This document shows positions 16,585-23,908 of a stretch of DNA of 52,419 nucleotides, one piece after another. A program made the position numbers and the translations under genes. The notes under the pieces were generated by a model that was not told the origin of the DNA, did no database searches, and worked only from the letters and a program-made list of their open reading frames with translations. The stretch is from Muribaculaceae bacterium (lineage in GTDB: Bacteria; Bacteroidota; Bacteroidia; Bacteroidales; Muribaculaceae): contig JAFSPZ010000051.1 of the NCBI GenBank assembly GCA_017451225.1, forward strand, positions 1-52,419, given 5' to 3'. How positions within the stretch are numbered: position 1 is the stretch's first letter; the number at the start of each line of letters is the position of its first letter.

Positions 16585-18540
16585 TTAATTGCCTAAGAGG
16601 ATGTTATAAACGATAGTCACATCAACCGAGGTTACTATTCCGTCACCATCTTGGTCTCCGTTTACAAGAGCGCTGCTGTCATTGTTGAGTAGATAGTTGT
16701 AAAGTGCAGTTACATCAACACTGCTCACAATACCGTCCCCGTTGACGTCGCCTGGAATAACAGGAGGAGTGTCGCTCATCTCTTCCCATCCATAGTTGAC
16801 TCGTTGATAAAAATGTATTTTCTTGGCTTTAGCCTGTGCCACTTGTTCATAGGTTGGCGGGTCGTTGTTCTCCATGATGCTTGGATAGTAGCAATACACA
16901 TCAAGCCTAGTGCTCACAGCAGGTGCATTGGCGATAAACTGGTCCCAACCTTCGCTCTTGATTTTGTTCCAATAGCAATACAATAAAGTCAATTTAGAAT
17001 TTTGAGAAAGATTCAATGTTGAGAGATTATTCTGGTAGCAATATAGATGTTGAATATTTGTGAATCCCTCAATTCCTTTGAGATCGGCAATGTTCATGTT
17101 TTTAATGTCAAAACCATTGATATTAGCATTCTCACTTTCATAAACAACGGCGTCTAATCCTTGGGCCGTGCCGTGAAGGTAGGAGCGGAAAGCATCGTCG
17201 GGGAAATGAGCATAGTCTAAGGGCCAATAGTCTTCAAGGGCATTAAGTGAATAAGTTTGGGTGCCATTCTTTACAATGAAGTCAAAACCATTGCTTTTTA
17301 TGTTAGCAAGTTGCGAGCGGGTTGGGAGCGGGTTGCGCTCATTTGCTGTGGCATTAAAGCCTTCTATCAGGCCCTCTTTGTCGCTTGGCACCGGGTTAAG
17401 GGAAGATACCAATCCCGCCCAAGTGATGCCCGAAGGGTTGTCGTAACACTTCAAGTGATAAAACTCCCTATTAGAATATAATCGCAGAAGTTTTGTCTTA
17501 CCGCCCTGGTCCCATAGTCGACGAAAACAGAAGAAATAATTAATGCCATACCAGTTCTCAACATTCTTCAAGACTTCATTTCCTGCTGTTTCAATATTGA
17601 TTGTGCGCCTTTCAAAAATCTCGTAGGTTTCCAGATTTGAGCCATATTTTTCTGTAACCCATGAACGGAAGGTCGCATCGGGGAAGTTTGACTCGTTGAC
17701 GGGAATTCGCTGTGAAATAATGATGTCCCTGCCTGGTAACACATCATTGCCTGCGTTGACAAATGTCTTTTGGTCGCTGCTGAATGTCGCTGTGCCAAAG
17801 TAGGAGTAGTTTGTGAAACTATTAATTGGGTTGATGCCATAACCAATCGTCATCGTTGTGTAGGTGGGCATAGTGAATGATTTCACATTGCTCATGGCAA
17901 ATGCAGTTTCGCTGCCAGTGCGTAGGAGCAGTGCCGATCCGTCGCTCGTCACACTGGAAAAACGTGACAGGGCACTGCCGTTTTCACTATAGGCATAAAC
18001 TCGGGAGTGGTGGAACACTATTTTCTCGTCGCTGGTGCTGCTGCACGATAAGGTGGGGTTGGAATTGCCCTTGACGTAAAAGTAAAACGTGGCGTGGTCA
18101 AATGTCACGGTTGCTCCATTGCTGACATACAGTCCATTGGCATCACCGTCGGTGCCGTGAACGCTCGCCTGAATCAGCGCCTCGCAGATGAAGGTGGTGC
18201 TAGCGTTAAGCCTGATGGGGGCACACGTTGTTGAACTCAAGTAGCTGTTGGCAGTCTCAAACATGACAGTGAGTCCGTCGCAGTTCTCATTGTAGATGCA
18301 ACGGTTGTCATTGCCGGTGCGTTCAATCTTTACGTTCTTGAGTGTCACCGTCTTGGTTGAAGGATTATAAACCACCGAGTAGGGTTGGCTGGAGTCGTTG
18401 GCCTTGATGTTAGATCCTTTCACATTAGTGTAGTTATCGCTGTTGACAGCTACGCCTCCAATCTTGAAACCATAGTAAGTTGAGGCTTGAGCTGTGAAAG
18501 CGATAGCAATTATTGCGAATAAAAAAAATGATTTTTTCAT
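16585..18540 (-). CDS. large secreted protein with carbohydrate-binding-like, LRR-like and dockerin-like parts
   Basis: A 651-residue exported protein. A signal peptide (MKKSFFLFAIIAIAFTAQAS) is followed to about residue 270 by a repetitive beta-rich region (GLYVSNGATVTFDHATFYF, VKSFTMPTYTTMTIGYG), similar in style to Cthe_2159-type carbohydrate-binding repeats. Two blocks begin with FPDATFRSWV and FPDDAFRSYL, and the second leads into LRR-like strands (LKGIEGFTNIQHLYCYQNNLSTLNLSQNSKL). The C-terminus is the paired dockerin-like repeat ending YNILLGN. The open frame reaches 18651, but the promoter at 18567-18598 lies inside that extension, so the ATG at 18540 is used. Likely a surface adhesin or glycan binder; function unproven. 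Confidence 0.78.
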   Translation of the reverse strand: MKKSFFLFAIIAIAFTAQASTYYGFKIGGVAVNSDNYTNVKGSNIKANDSSQPYSVVYNPSTKTVTLKNVKIERTGNDNRCIYNENCDGLTVMFETANSYLSSTTCAPIRLNASTTFICEALIQASVHGTDGDANGLYVSNGATVTFDHATFYFYVKGNSNPTLSCSSTSDEKIVFHHSRVYAYSENGSALSRFSSVTSDGSALLLRTGSETAFAMSNVKSFTMPTYTTMTIGYGINPINSFTNYSYFGTATFSSDQKTFVNAGNDVLPGRDIIISQRIPVNESNFPDATFRSWVTEKYGSNLETYEIFERRTINIETAGNEVLKNVENWYGINYFFCFRRLWDQGGKTKLLRLYSNREFYHLKCYDNPSGITWAGLVSSLNPVPSDKEGLIEGFNATANERNPLPTRSQLANIKSNGFDFIVKNGTQTYSLNALEDYWPLDYAHFPDDAFRSYLHGTAQGLDAVVYESENANINGFDIKNMNIADLKGIEGFTNIQHLYCYQNNLSTLNLSQNSKLTLLYCYWNKIKSEGWDQFIANAPAVSTRLDVYCYYPSIMENNDPPTYEQVAQAKAKKIHFYQRVNYGWEEMSDTPPVIPGDVNGDGIVSSVDVTALYNYLLNNDSSALVNGDQDGDGIVTSVDVTIVYNILLGN

Positions 18541-18566
18541 ATTTTTATTTGTTGTTTTTGATTGCA

Positions 18567-18598
18567 CAAATTTAGTATAAAATAATCTTGTATGCAAA
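18567..18598 (-). promoter_or_regulatory. -33/-7 promoter for the 650-residue LRR gene
   Basis: Minus strand: TTTG (18598-18595), a 20-nt spacer and TAAATTTG (18574-18567). It decides the start at 18540. Confidence 0.75.
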
Positions 18599-18638
18599 AA
18601 ACTGACAACCAAAACGCTCGTAACTGAAAGAATATTCG

Positions 18639-18647
18639 TACCTTTGC
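18639..18647 (+). promoter_or_regulatory. -7 element for the EamA transporter gene
   Basis: TACCTTTGC, 19 nt before the ATG at 18667. This implies a very short leader. Confidence 0.55.
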
Positions 18648-18666
18648 ACATTCAAAATAGGGCATT

Positions 18667-19542
18667 ATGTGGATTTTGCTTGCAGTAATATCGTCGATTA
18701 GTCTTGGTTTCTTTGATGTCTTCAAGAAACTTTCGCTAGAGCGCAACAATGTGTTTGTTGTGTTGATGCTCAACGTGTTGATGTGTAGCATCATGGTTAG
18801 TCCACTCACAGTAATGTCGCTTATGGGTAAGCCAGAGTGTGCCCTTTCAGCTAATGGACATGCTTTGATAGCATTAAAATCGGTCATAGTAACCTTGTCA
18901 TGGCTTTTAGGCTTTGCATCAATTAAATATTTGCCTCTGAGCATCAGCGGTTCAATCAATGCTGCTCGTCCTATCCTAGTGCTTATTGGAGCAATAGCAA
19001 TCTTTGGTGAGAGTCCCAATGCTGTTCAGTGGGCAGGTATCATCCTTGGCTTTGTGTCTCTGCTATGGGTTGGGTTCATTGGCCGACGCGAGAAGACCGA
19101 GAAAGGCTTGGGTATTTGGATTATTTTAGGAATCATTTCGATTGTGCTGTGGGCAGCAAGTGGACTCTATGACAAGTGGTTGCTGACCAGTGGTTACAAA
19201 CCACTCGCCATCGAGGCATGGTATCCTTTCTATCAAACGCTTATAATGATTGTGATAGTGGCGGTTGAGCATACTCATCAACGCAGTATAGACCGTTTCC
19301 ACTGGAACAAGAACATCGTTGTGATTTCGGTGTTTATCATTATTGCTGACCTTGCTTATTTCTACAGTCTGTCTTATCCTGAGTCACTAGTTTCAATTGC
19401 CTCGATGATTCGTCGTGGCAGTGCACTCGTGGCATTCTTCTATGGAGCAATTGCCATGAAAGAGAAAAACCTGCGACTCAAAGTTATCGACCAGATAATT
19501 CTTATCGCAGGTATGGCATTGATTATTATAGGTAGCTTGTAA
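18667..19542 (+). CDS. EamA/DMT-family transporter
   Basis: A 291-residue inner-membrane protein with about ten hydrophobic helices arranged as two EamA halves. The first half starts MWILLAVISSISLGFFDVFKKLSLE and the second starts LGIWIILGIISIVLWAASGLYDKWLL. The end-of-half glycine-rich helices (ILVLIGAIAIFGESPNAVQWAGIILGFVSLLWVG and the terminal LIAGMALIIIGSL) fit the drug/metabolite transporter superfamily. Members export metabolites, amino acids or nucleotide sugars; the substrate cannot be read from sequence. It is convergent with the HD-RpiB gene, and no clear terminator lies in the 31-nt gap. Confidence 0.87.
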   Translation: MWILLAVISSISLGFFDVFKKLSLERNNVFVVLMLNVLMCSIMVSPLTVMSLMGKPECALSANGHALIALKSVIVTLSWLLGFASIKYLPLSISGSINAARPILVLIGAIAIFGESPNAVQWAGIILGFVSLLWVGFIGRREKTEKGLGIWIILGIISIVLWAASGLYDKWLLTSGYKPLAIEAWYPFYQTLIMIVIVAVEHTHQRSIDRFHWNKNIVVISVFIIIADLAYFYSLSYPESLVSIASMIRRGSALVAFFYGAIAMKEKNLRLKVIDQIILIAGMALIIIGSL

Positions 19543-19573
19543 ATAATGCATTAAGCACTATTCCTAGACACTA

Positions 19574-20674
19574 CTAGTCACTCGTAACAGGAATCTTATC
19601 AACGCGTTTTTGGTGTCGGCCGCCTTCAAATGGGGTGGAAAGGAACGTTTTCACCATTTGAAGAGCTTCTTCGTTTGTCACGAAGCGTCCGGGCATGGCA
19701 ATGACGTTGGCGTCGTTGTGTTGGCGGGCTAGACGTGCCAGTTCGGGTTGCCAGCATAGCGCTGAGCGAATGCCCTGATGCTTGTTTAGGGTGATGTTTA
19801 TGCCCTCACCGCTACCGCACACAGCAATACCGGGATAGCACTCACCACTTTCCACGGCAAGCGCGCATGGGTGAGCGAAGTCGGGATAGTCGCAACTCTC
19901 CTCGCTGTAGGTGCCAAAGTCTTTATACTCGATGTTGTTTTCTTTCAAGTAGTTGATAACTGCTTGTTTTGTGGCATATCCAGCATGGTCGCTACATAGA
20001 GCTACTGGAATGCCTGGTTTTAAGATGGTTTCCATATTGTCTTGTGATGTTAGTTCGTCATATATTTGGTCAAATTTTTCTCTGATTGCAACAGGGTTTT
20101 TGAGCATCTCGCGAAAATCGGCAAGAAGCTTAGCATTGCTCGACTCGGGAATCCATAGTTTCAGGTAACCTCCCTCGGCATACTTCTCGGCCATGTGCTC
20201 CATAAATCGTTGATAGTTCTCCTCACGGCTCAAGTTAGGGTAGTGCTTGAACGAGAATTGGATTGTGCGTCGCACGATGGTGTCACCGTCAATCTGACGG
20301 TCGGCTTCGGCAACAATGCGACCATATATGCTTCGTGGCTGGTGGTCGCTCGAGGCGCGATGGTCTTCGGCAGCTTGAGCGATAGTTTCTATTTCGTTGT
20401 CGGTGAACCATTGCAGCAATCGCTCATCCTCGCGCACGATGCGAGCGCTCTCGGTGTGATGCACATCTCGCCCCACTTCCAACCCCAAGTCGTGATAGGC
20501 AGCAGCCACGAGCAGCATGTCGCGGTCGACGGTGGGGTAGTGCTTTGCAAGTTTCTGGCTTTCTTGCATTACGTAGTGCACATGGTCACGTCGGTGCCCA
20601 GCATCAAATGCATCGTAGCGTGGCACTATCTCTAGTTCAAGGAATGTTGCTATTTCGTTGTGTCGGTCGTTCAT
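19574..20674 (-). CDS. HD-domain phosphohydrolase fused to ribose-5-phosphate isomerase B
   Basis: A 366-residue two-domain protein. Residues about 1-205 are an HD domain with the metal-binding series His31 (RRDHVHYV), His61-Asp62 (AAYHDLGL), Asp104-His105 (AAEDHRASSDH) and Asp126 (VAEADRQ). Residues about 214-366 are a complete RpiB/LacAB domain: CSDHAG at 227-232, catalytic Cys286 in AVCGSGEGINI, RQHNDANV at 317-324 with the catalytic His319, and the GGRH phosphate motif. RpiB interconverts ribulose-5-phosphate and ribose-5-phosphate. The frame is continuous, but Met214 could also serve as an internal start at 20035. The ATG overlaps the lpxB stop (ATGA), so it is translationally coupled to lpxB. 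Substrate specificity is uncertain. Confidence 0.9.
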   Translation of the reverse strand: MNDRHNEIATFLELEIVPRYDAFDAGHRRDHVHYVMQESQKLAKHYPTVDRDMLLVAAAYHDLGLEVGRDVHHTESARIVREDERLLQWFTDNEIETIAQAAEDHRASSDHQPRSIYGRIVAEADRQIDGDTIVRRTIQFSFKHYPNLSREENYQRFMEHMAEKYAEGGYLKLWIPESSNAKLLADFREMLKNPVAIREKFDQIYDELTSQDNMETILKPGIPVALCSDHAGYATKQAVINYLKENNIEYKDFGTYSEESCDYPDFAHPCALAVESGECYPGIAVCGSGEGINITLNKHQGIRSALCWQPELARLARQHNDANVIAMPGRFVTNEEALQMVKTFLSTPFEGGRHQKRVDKIPVTSD

Positions 20675-21801
20675 TTCAAATAGTTGATAATTTGTTTGGC
20701 TGCAGTTGTAGTACAGTCTTTTTCGGTTAGTATTTCAGCCATGTTCCTGTAGCCTTCAATCATGGTGTGGCGCTCGCTGCTGTCGTTGAGCAGTTGAGTG
20801 AGGTGGTCGTCAACACTTTCCACATTGCAGTTGTGTAAAAGAAGTTCGGGAATAATTGGGGCGTCCGCAATAAGATTCGGAAGGGTCACATATTTGCCCT
20901 TGATGAGCTTGCGGTAGAACATGAAAAGGAGCTTGCTGCCGTTCATTCGGTAACATGCCACTTGCGGAGTGCCCAATAGCGCAGTTTCAAGGGTTGCTGT
21001 TCCTGATGTGACAAGAGCTACACGGGCATTACGTACCAACTCAAACGTCTGGTCGCGCAGTACTGGAATCTTTTTGCCTTTAATAGCAAGAAAGTAGGCA
21101 TTGTCATCAATGCTCGGGGCACCGGCAATCACTGTCTGACAGCTGTTATGCAGTTTGGCGGCAGCAATCATGGTGGGCAGATTGTCGCGTATCTCTTTCA
21201 TGCGTGAACCGGGCAACAGGGCAATGATGGGTTTGCTTGAGTGGAGTCCATTCTCTTGACGAAAGTCACTGTCACTGCGCATGTCTTGTAGTGCTATAGC
21301 AATCTCTTTGACAGTAGGGTTTCCCACATACTCAACTTCATAGTCATGCTTGCGGTAGAATGCAGTCTCAAAAGGTAAAATAGAGAACATTCGGTCCACG
21401 TAACGCTTTATGTCCTTGACGCGCCATTCTTTCCACGCCCACACCTTGGGAGATATGAAATAGAATACTGGAATTCCTTGACCCTTAGCCCACTTTGCCA
21501 TCTTGAGGTTGAATGAAGGGTAGTCGATAAGGATAAGGGCATCGGGGCGCTGTGCTGCCATTGCCTGCTTAGCTTGCTTCATGAAACCAAGGATGCTGCG
21601 CAGATGCTTAAGCACCTCAATAAAACCCATGAATGCCATATCGCGGTAATGGATTAGTGGAGCGTGGTCGGCACTACGTGCCATTAAGTCGCCACCCAAA
21701 AAGTTGAATTGAGCATCTTCGTCATGCTCTTTGAGGGCTGCGATTAGCGCGCTACCATGAATGTCGCCCGAAGCCTCACCAGCTATGATAAAATATCGCA
21801 T
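20671..21801 (-). CDS. lpxB: lipid-A-disaccharide synthase
   Basis: A peripheral inner-membrane glycosyltransferase (family GT19) that joins UDP-2,3-diacylglucosamine and lipid X to form the lipid A disaccharide. The 376-residue length fits. The N-terminus MRYFIIAGEASGDIHGS is the family signature, and IALLPGSRMKEIRDNLP and ARVALVTSGTATLETALLGTPQVACYR are the nucleotide-sugar-binding segments. It overlaps the HD-RpiB start by 4 nt. A TAACTTTG box lies 25 nt upstream. Confidence 0.96.
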   Translation of the reverse strand: MRYFIIAGEASGDIHGSALIAALKEHDEDAQFNFLGGDLMARSADHAPLIHYRDMAFMGFIEVLKHLRSILGFMKQAKQAMAAQRPDALILIDYPSFNLKMAKWAKGQGIPVFYFISPKVWAWKEWRVKDIKRYVDRMFSILPFETAFYRKHDYEVEYVGNPTVKEIAIALQDMRSDSDFRQENGLHSSKPIIALLPGSRMKEIRDNLPTMIAAAKLHNSCQTVIAGAPSIDDNAYFLAIKGKKIPVLRDQTFELVRNARVALVTSGTATLETALLGTPQVACYRMNGSKLLFMFYRKLIKGKYVTLPNLIADAPIIPELLLHNCNVESVDDHLTQLLNDSSERHTMIEGYRNMAEILTEKDCTTTAAKQIINYLK

Positions 21802-21825
21802 CGTTTAGTTTTATATTTTATTCTA

Positions 21826-21833
21826 CAAAGTTA
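21826..21833 (-). promoter_or_regulatory. -7 element for lpxB
   Basis: TAACTTTG on the minus strand, 25 nt before the lpxB ATG. No clear -33 match. Confidence 0.55.
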
Positions 21834-21860
21834 TATAAAAAATGCCTACTATGAAAATAA

Positions 21861-21893
21861 TTTTGTGAAGTACAAAAAGATTTGTAATTTTGC
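21861..21893 (+). promoter_or_regulatory. -33/-7 promoter for the 22040 gene
   Basis: TTTTG ending at 21865, a 19-nt spacer and TAATTTTGC at 21885-21893. The leader would be about 140 nt, long for this window; it is AT-rich and shows no strong hairpin. Confidence 0.7.
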
Positions 21894-22039
21894 AACCTGT
21901 TTTAATAGGCAAGTTTCTTAATAGTTTATAGCCCATTAACTAAACCTGATGTTAGATAATATAATTGCTATACATACTTTATAATAAGGTTTTTATATAG
22001 AGACTAATTAATATTTATTAAACTCAACTTTTTAAAAAA

Positions 22040-23623
22040 ATGAAAAAATTATTACTTTCTATTTGTGCCTTGGCACTCTGCGGAGTTTCTGCATTTGCTC
22101 AGGGAACACTCACTGTTGCCGACAATCAGGCAACAAACTCTAAAGTACCCATCAACACTTTGTGGTATGATGCAGCTGGTACAATCTCACAAGTAATTTA
22201 TCCTGCTGAAATGCTCGAAGGCTTGCAGGGAACAAAAATCACTGCCCTGAAGTTTTACGTCAGTGGCAATGGCACTCAGATCTCTCAAGGTGCCTACGAT
22301 GTTTCGATGGGTATCACAGAACAAACACAATTTGAAACAACTACAGCCATCACTGGTCTTACTGTTGTGAAGACTGGACAAGTGGCTCCCGAGAAGGGAA
22401 CTACTGAGTTGGAGATTATCTTTGACGAACCATTCAATTATGAAGGTGGAAACCTGGTACTTGAGACCAAGGTTACTACTGGTGGTGGTTATGGTTCTTC
22501 TTATTTCTATGGTGAGAACAATAGTCTTAAATTATCGTTCTCTCGTACTGAAACATTTGGTTTCGTGCCAAAGACAACTTTCACCTATGAGACTGAGACT
22601 GCCGACTATGCAGTGAAGGTTTCGCCCGAAGCTCTCGACTTTGGAAGAATCAACATTGACACCGACAAGACTATGGAGATTACTGTTAAAAATCGTGGCA
22701 ACAATGCCGTGACTCCAGTTGTCGAGGGTCTTGCAGCTCCTTTCAGCACAACCTACACAGCTACCGAGATTGCTAAGAATGAGCAAGTTGTTATCCCAGT
22801 TAAGTTCGCTCCTACTGAGATTGCCGACTACAACACTACCTTTACAATCAACTGTGGCGAGGCTGGTAACACCGAAATTACCTTGAAGGCTGTTGCAGTT
22901 AATGAGGTTGAACTCACCATTTGCGATGGCGAAATAAACAATGAGTATTTCCCAATCTATGGCTACTACATGGATAACGTGGGAACAAGGTCACAGATGC
23001 TTTATCCTGCCGAGAAGCTCGCTGACGTTGTTGGCTATAAGATTACCGGAGTCAAGTTCTACCCAACTGCTGCTATGGCCTTCACAAGTGGAGCTACTGA
23101 GTTGAGTCTTAAGGTTACTGATGAGACCGAATACGTTACTGAGTCAGCAATCGCTATTCCATCAAACCTCGTTACCGATCTTACCACCGTTGCTACTACT
23201 GAGCTTGCTGGTGGCGCCGAGGTTCTTGAGTACGTTTTCAACGAGCCATTCCTTTATGAAGGTGGCAATCTGGCCGTACAAACTCTTTGCTCAGTGAAGG
23301 GTAATTGGTCTAGAACTTACTTCCATGGCGAGGAGCAGAGTGTTCCTACAGCTACCTGCTTCTGGGGTGGCACTGGCAACAACTTCACAACCAACTTCCT
23401 GCCTAAGATGACTATCGTTTACTCTAAGGCTCCAGCTCAGGATGTTGTTGCTGGTGACGTTAACGGCGATGGTATGGTAACAAGTGCTGATATTACTGCC
23501 CTATACACTTATCTCCTCACTGGTGATGATTCTGATATCGTTAATGGTGATCAGAATAATGACGGCAGCATCTCTTCAAGTGACGTTACCACCGTTTATT
23601 CTATCCTTTTAAATGGTAAATAA
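22040..23623 (+). CDS. secreted protein with duplicated beta-domain, Ig-like domain and dockerin-like tail
   Basis: A 527-residue exported protein with signal peptide MKKLLLSICALALCGVSAFAQ. Two related domains of about 165 residues flank a central Ig-like domain. The first opens LTVADNQATNSKVPINTLWY and has SQVIYPAEMLEGLQGTKITALKFY; the second opens LTICDGEINNEYFPIYGYYM and has SQMLYPAEKLADVVGYKITGVKFY. Both contain EPFxYEGGNL. The middle domain (DFGRINIDTDKTMEITVKNRGNNAV) resembles the ASPM/SPD-2/Hydin or 'choice-of-anchor D' type. The C-terminus is the paired dockerin-like repeat (GDVNGDGMVTSADITALY, then GDQNNDGSISSSDVTTVY). Function is unknown; binding or adhesion is most likely. Confidence 0.8.
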   Translation: MKKLLLSICALALCGVSAFAQGTLTVADNQATNSKVPINTLWYDAAGTISQVIYPAEMLEGLQGTKITALKFYVSGNGTQISQGAYDVSMGITEQTQFETTTAITGLTVVKTGQVAPEKGTTELEIIFDEPFNYEGGNLVLETKVTTGGGYGSSYFYGENNSLKLSFSRTETFGFVPKTTFTYETETADYAVKVSPEALDFGRINIDTDKTMEITVKNRGNNAVTPVVEGLAAPFSTTYTATEIAKNEQVVIPVKFAPTEIADYNTTFTINCGEAGNTEITLKAVAVNEVELTICDGEINNEYFPIYGYYMDNVGTRSQMLYPAEKLADVVGYKITGVKFYPTAAMAFTSGATELSLKVTDETEYVTESAIAIPSNLVTDLTTVATTELAGGAEVLEYVFNEPFLYEGGNLAVQTLCSVKGNWSRTYFHGEEQSVPTATCFWGGTGNNFTTNFLPKMTIVYSKAPAQDVVAGDVNGDGMVTSADITALYTYLLTGDDSDIVNGDQNNDGSISSSDVTTVYSILLNGK

Positions 23624-23630
23624 ATCTACA

Positions 23631-23718
23631 ACATTTATTAAGAGCGATTGCTCGCCATTTTTAATTAACCATTTATTTATTAGTCACAAGTCACAGAGCA
23701 ATCAATTACAATAAATGT
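23631..23718. repeat. 88-nt interrupted inverted repeat downstream of the 22040 gene
   Basis: The outer arms ACATTTATT (23631-23639) and AATAAATGT (23710-23718) and the inner arms GATTGCTC (23646-23653) and GAGCAATC (23696-23703) match perfectly. Both sides have a 6-nt unpaired spacer and the centre is a 42-nt AT-rich loop. It lies in the 3' leader before the terminator. Confidence 0.7.
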
Positions 23719-23722
23719 TACG

Positions 23723-23762
23723 CTAAAAGGCGGACCTCTGATTTCAGAGGCCCGCCTTTTAG
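23723..23762. terminator. strong terminator downstream of the 22040 gene
   Basis: CTAAAAGGCGG and CCTCTGA pair with TCAGAGG and CCGCCTTTTAG. This 18-bp stem has a single A-C mismatch and a 2-nt apex. Confidence 0.85.
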
Positions 23763-23857
23763 ATTGATTAAGCTTTAATGACCGAACAATTCCATAATGG
23801 TTGTAGTGCATTTGTGTTACATTTGACTCACATTATTTGTTAAAACTTTAGTTTGGA

Positions 23858-23889
23858 TTTTGTTGTTAGTTGCAGAAGTAGTAATTTTG
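23858..23889 (+). promoter_or_regulatory. -33/-7 promoter for tgt
   Basis: TTTTG ending at 23862, a 19-nt spacer and TAATTTTG at 23882-23889. The tgt ATG follows 20 nt later. Confidence 0.75.
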
Positions 23890-23908
23890 TAGATTAAAAT
23901 CATGAATT

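Noticed and set aside
21894-22039. Riboswitch in the long leader of the 22040 gene
   Set aside because: The leader is AT-rich and shows no strong stems or known aptamer-like conserved core.
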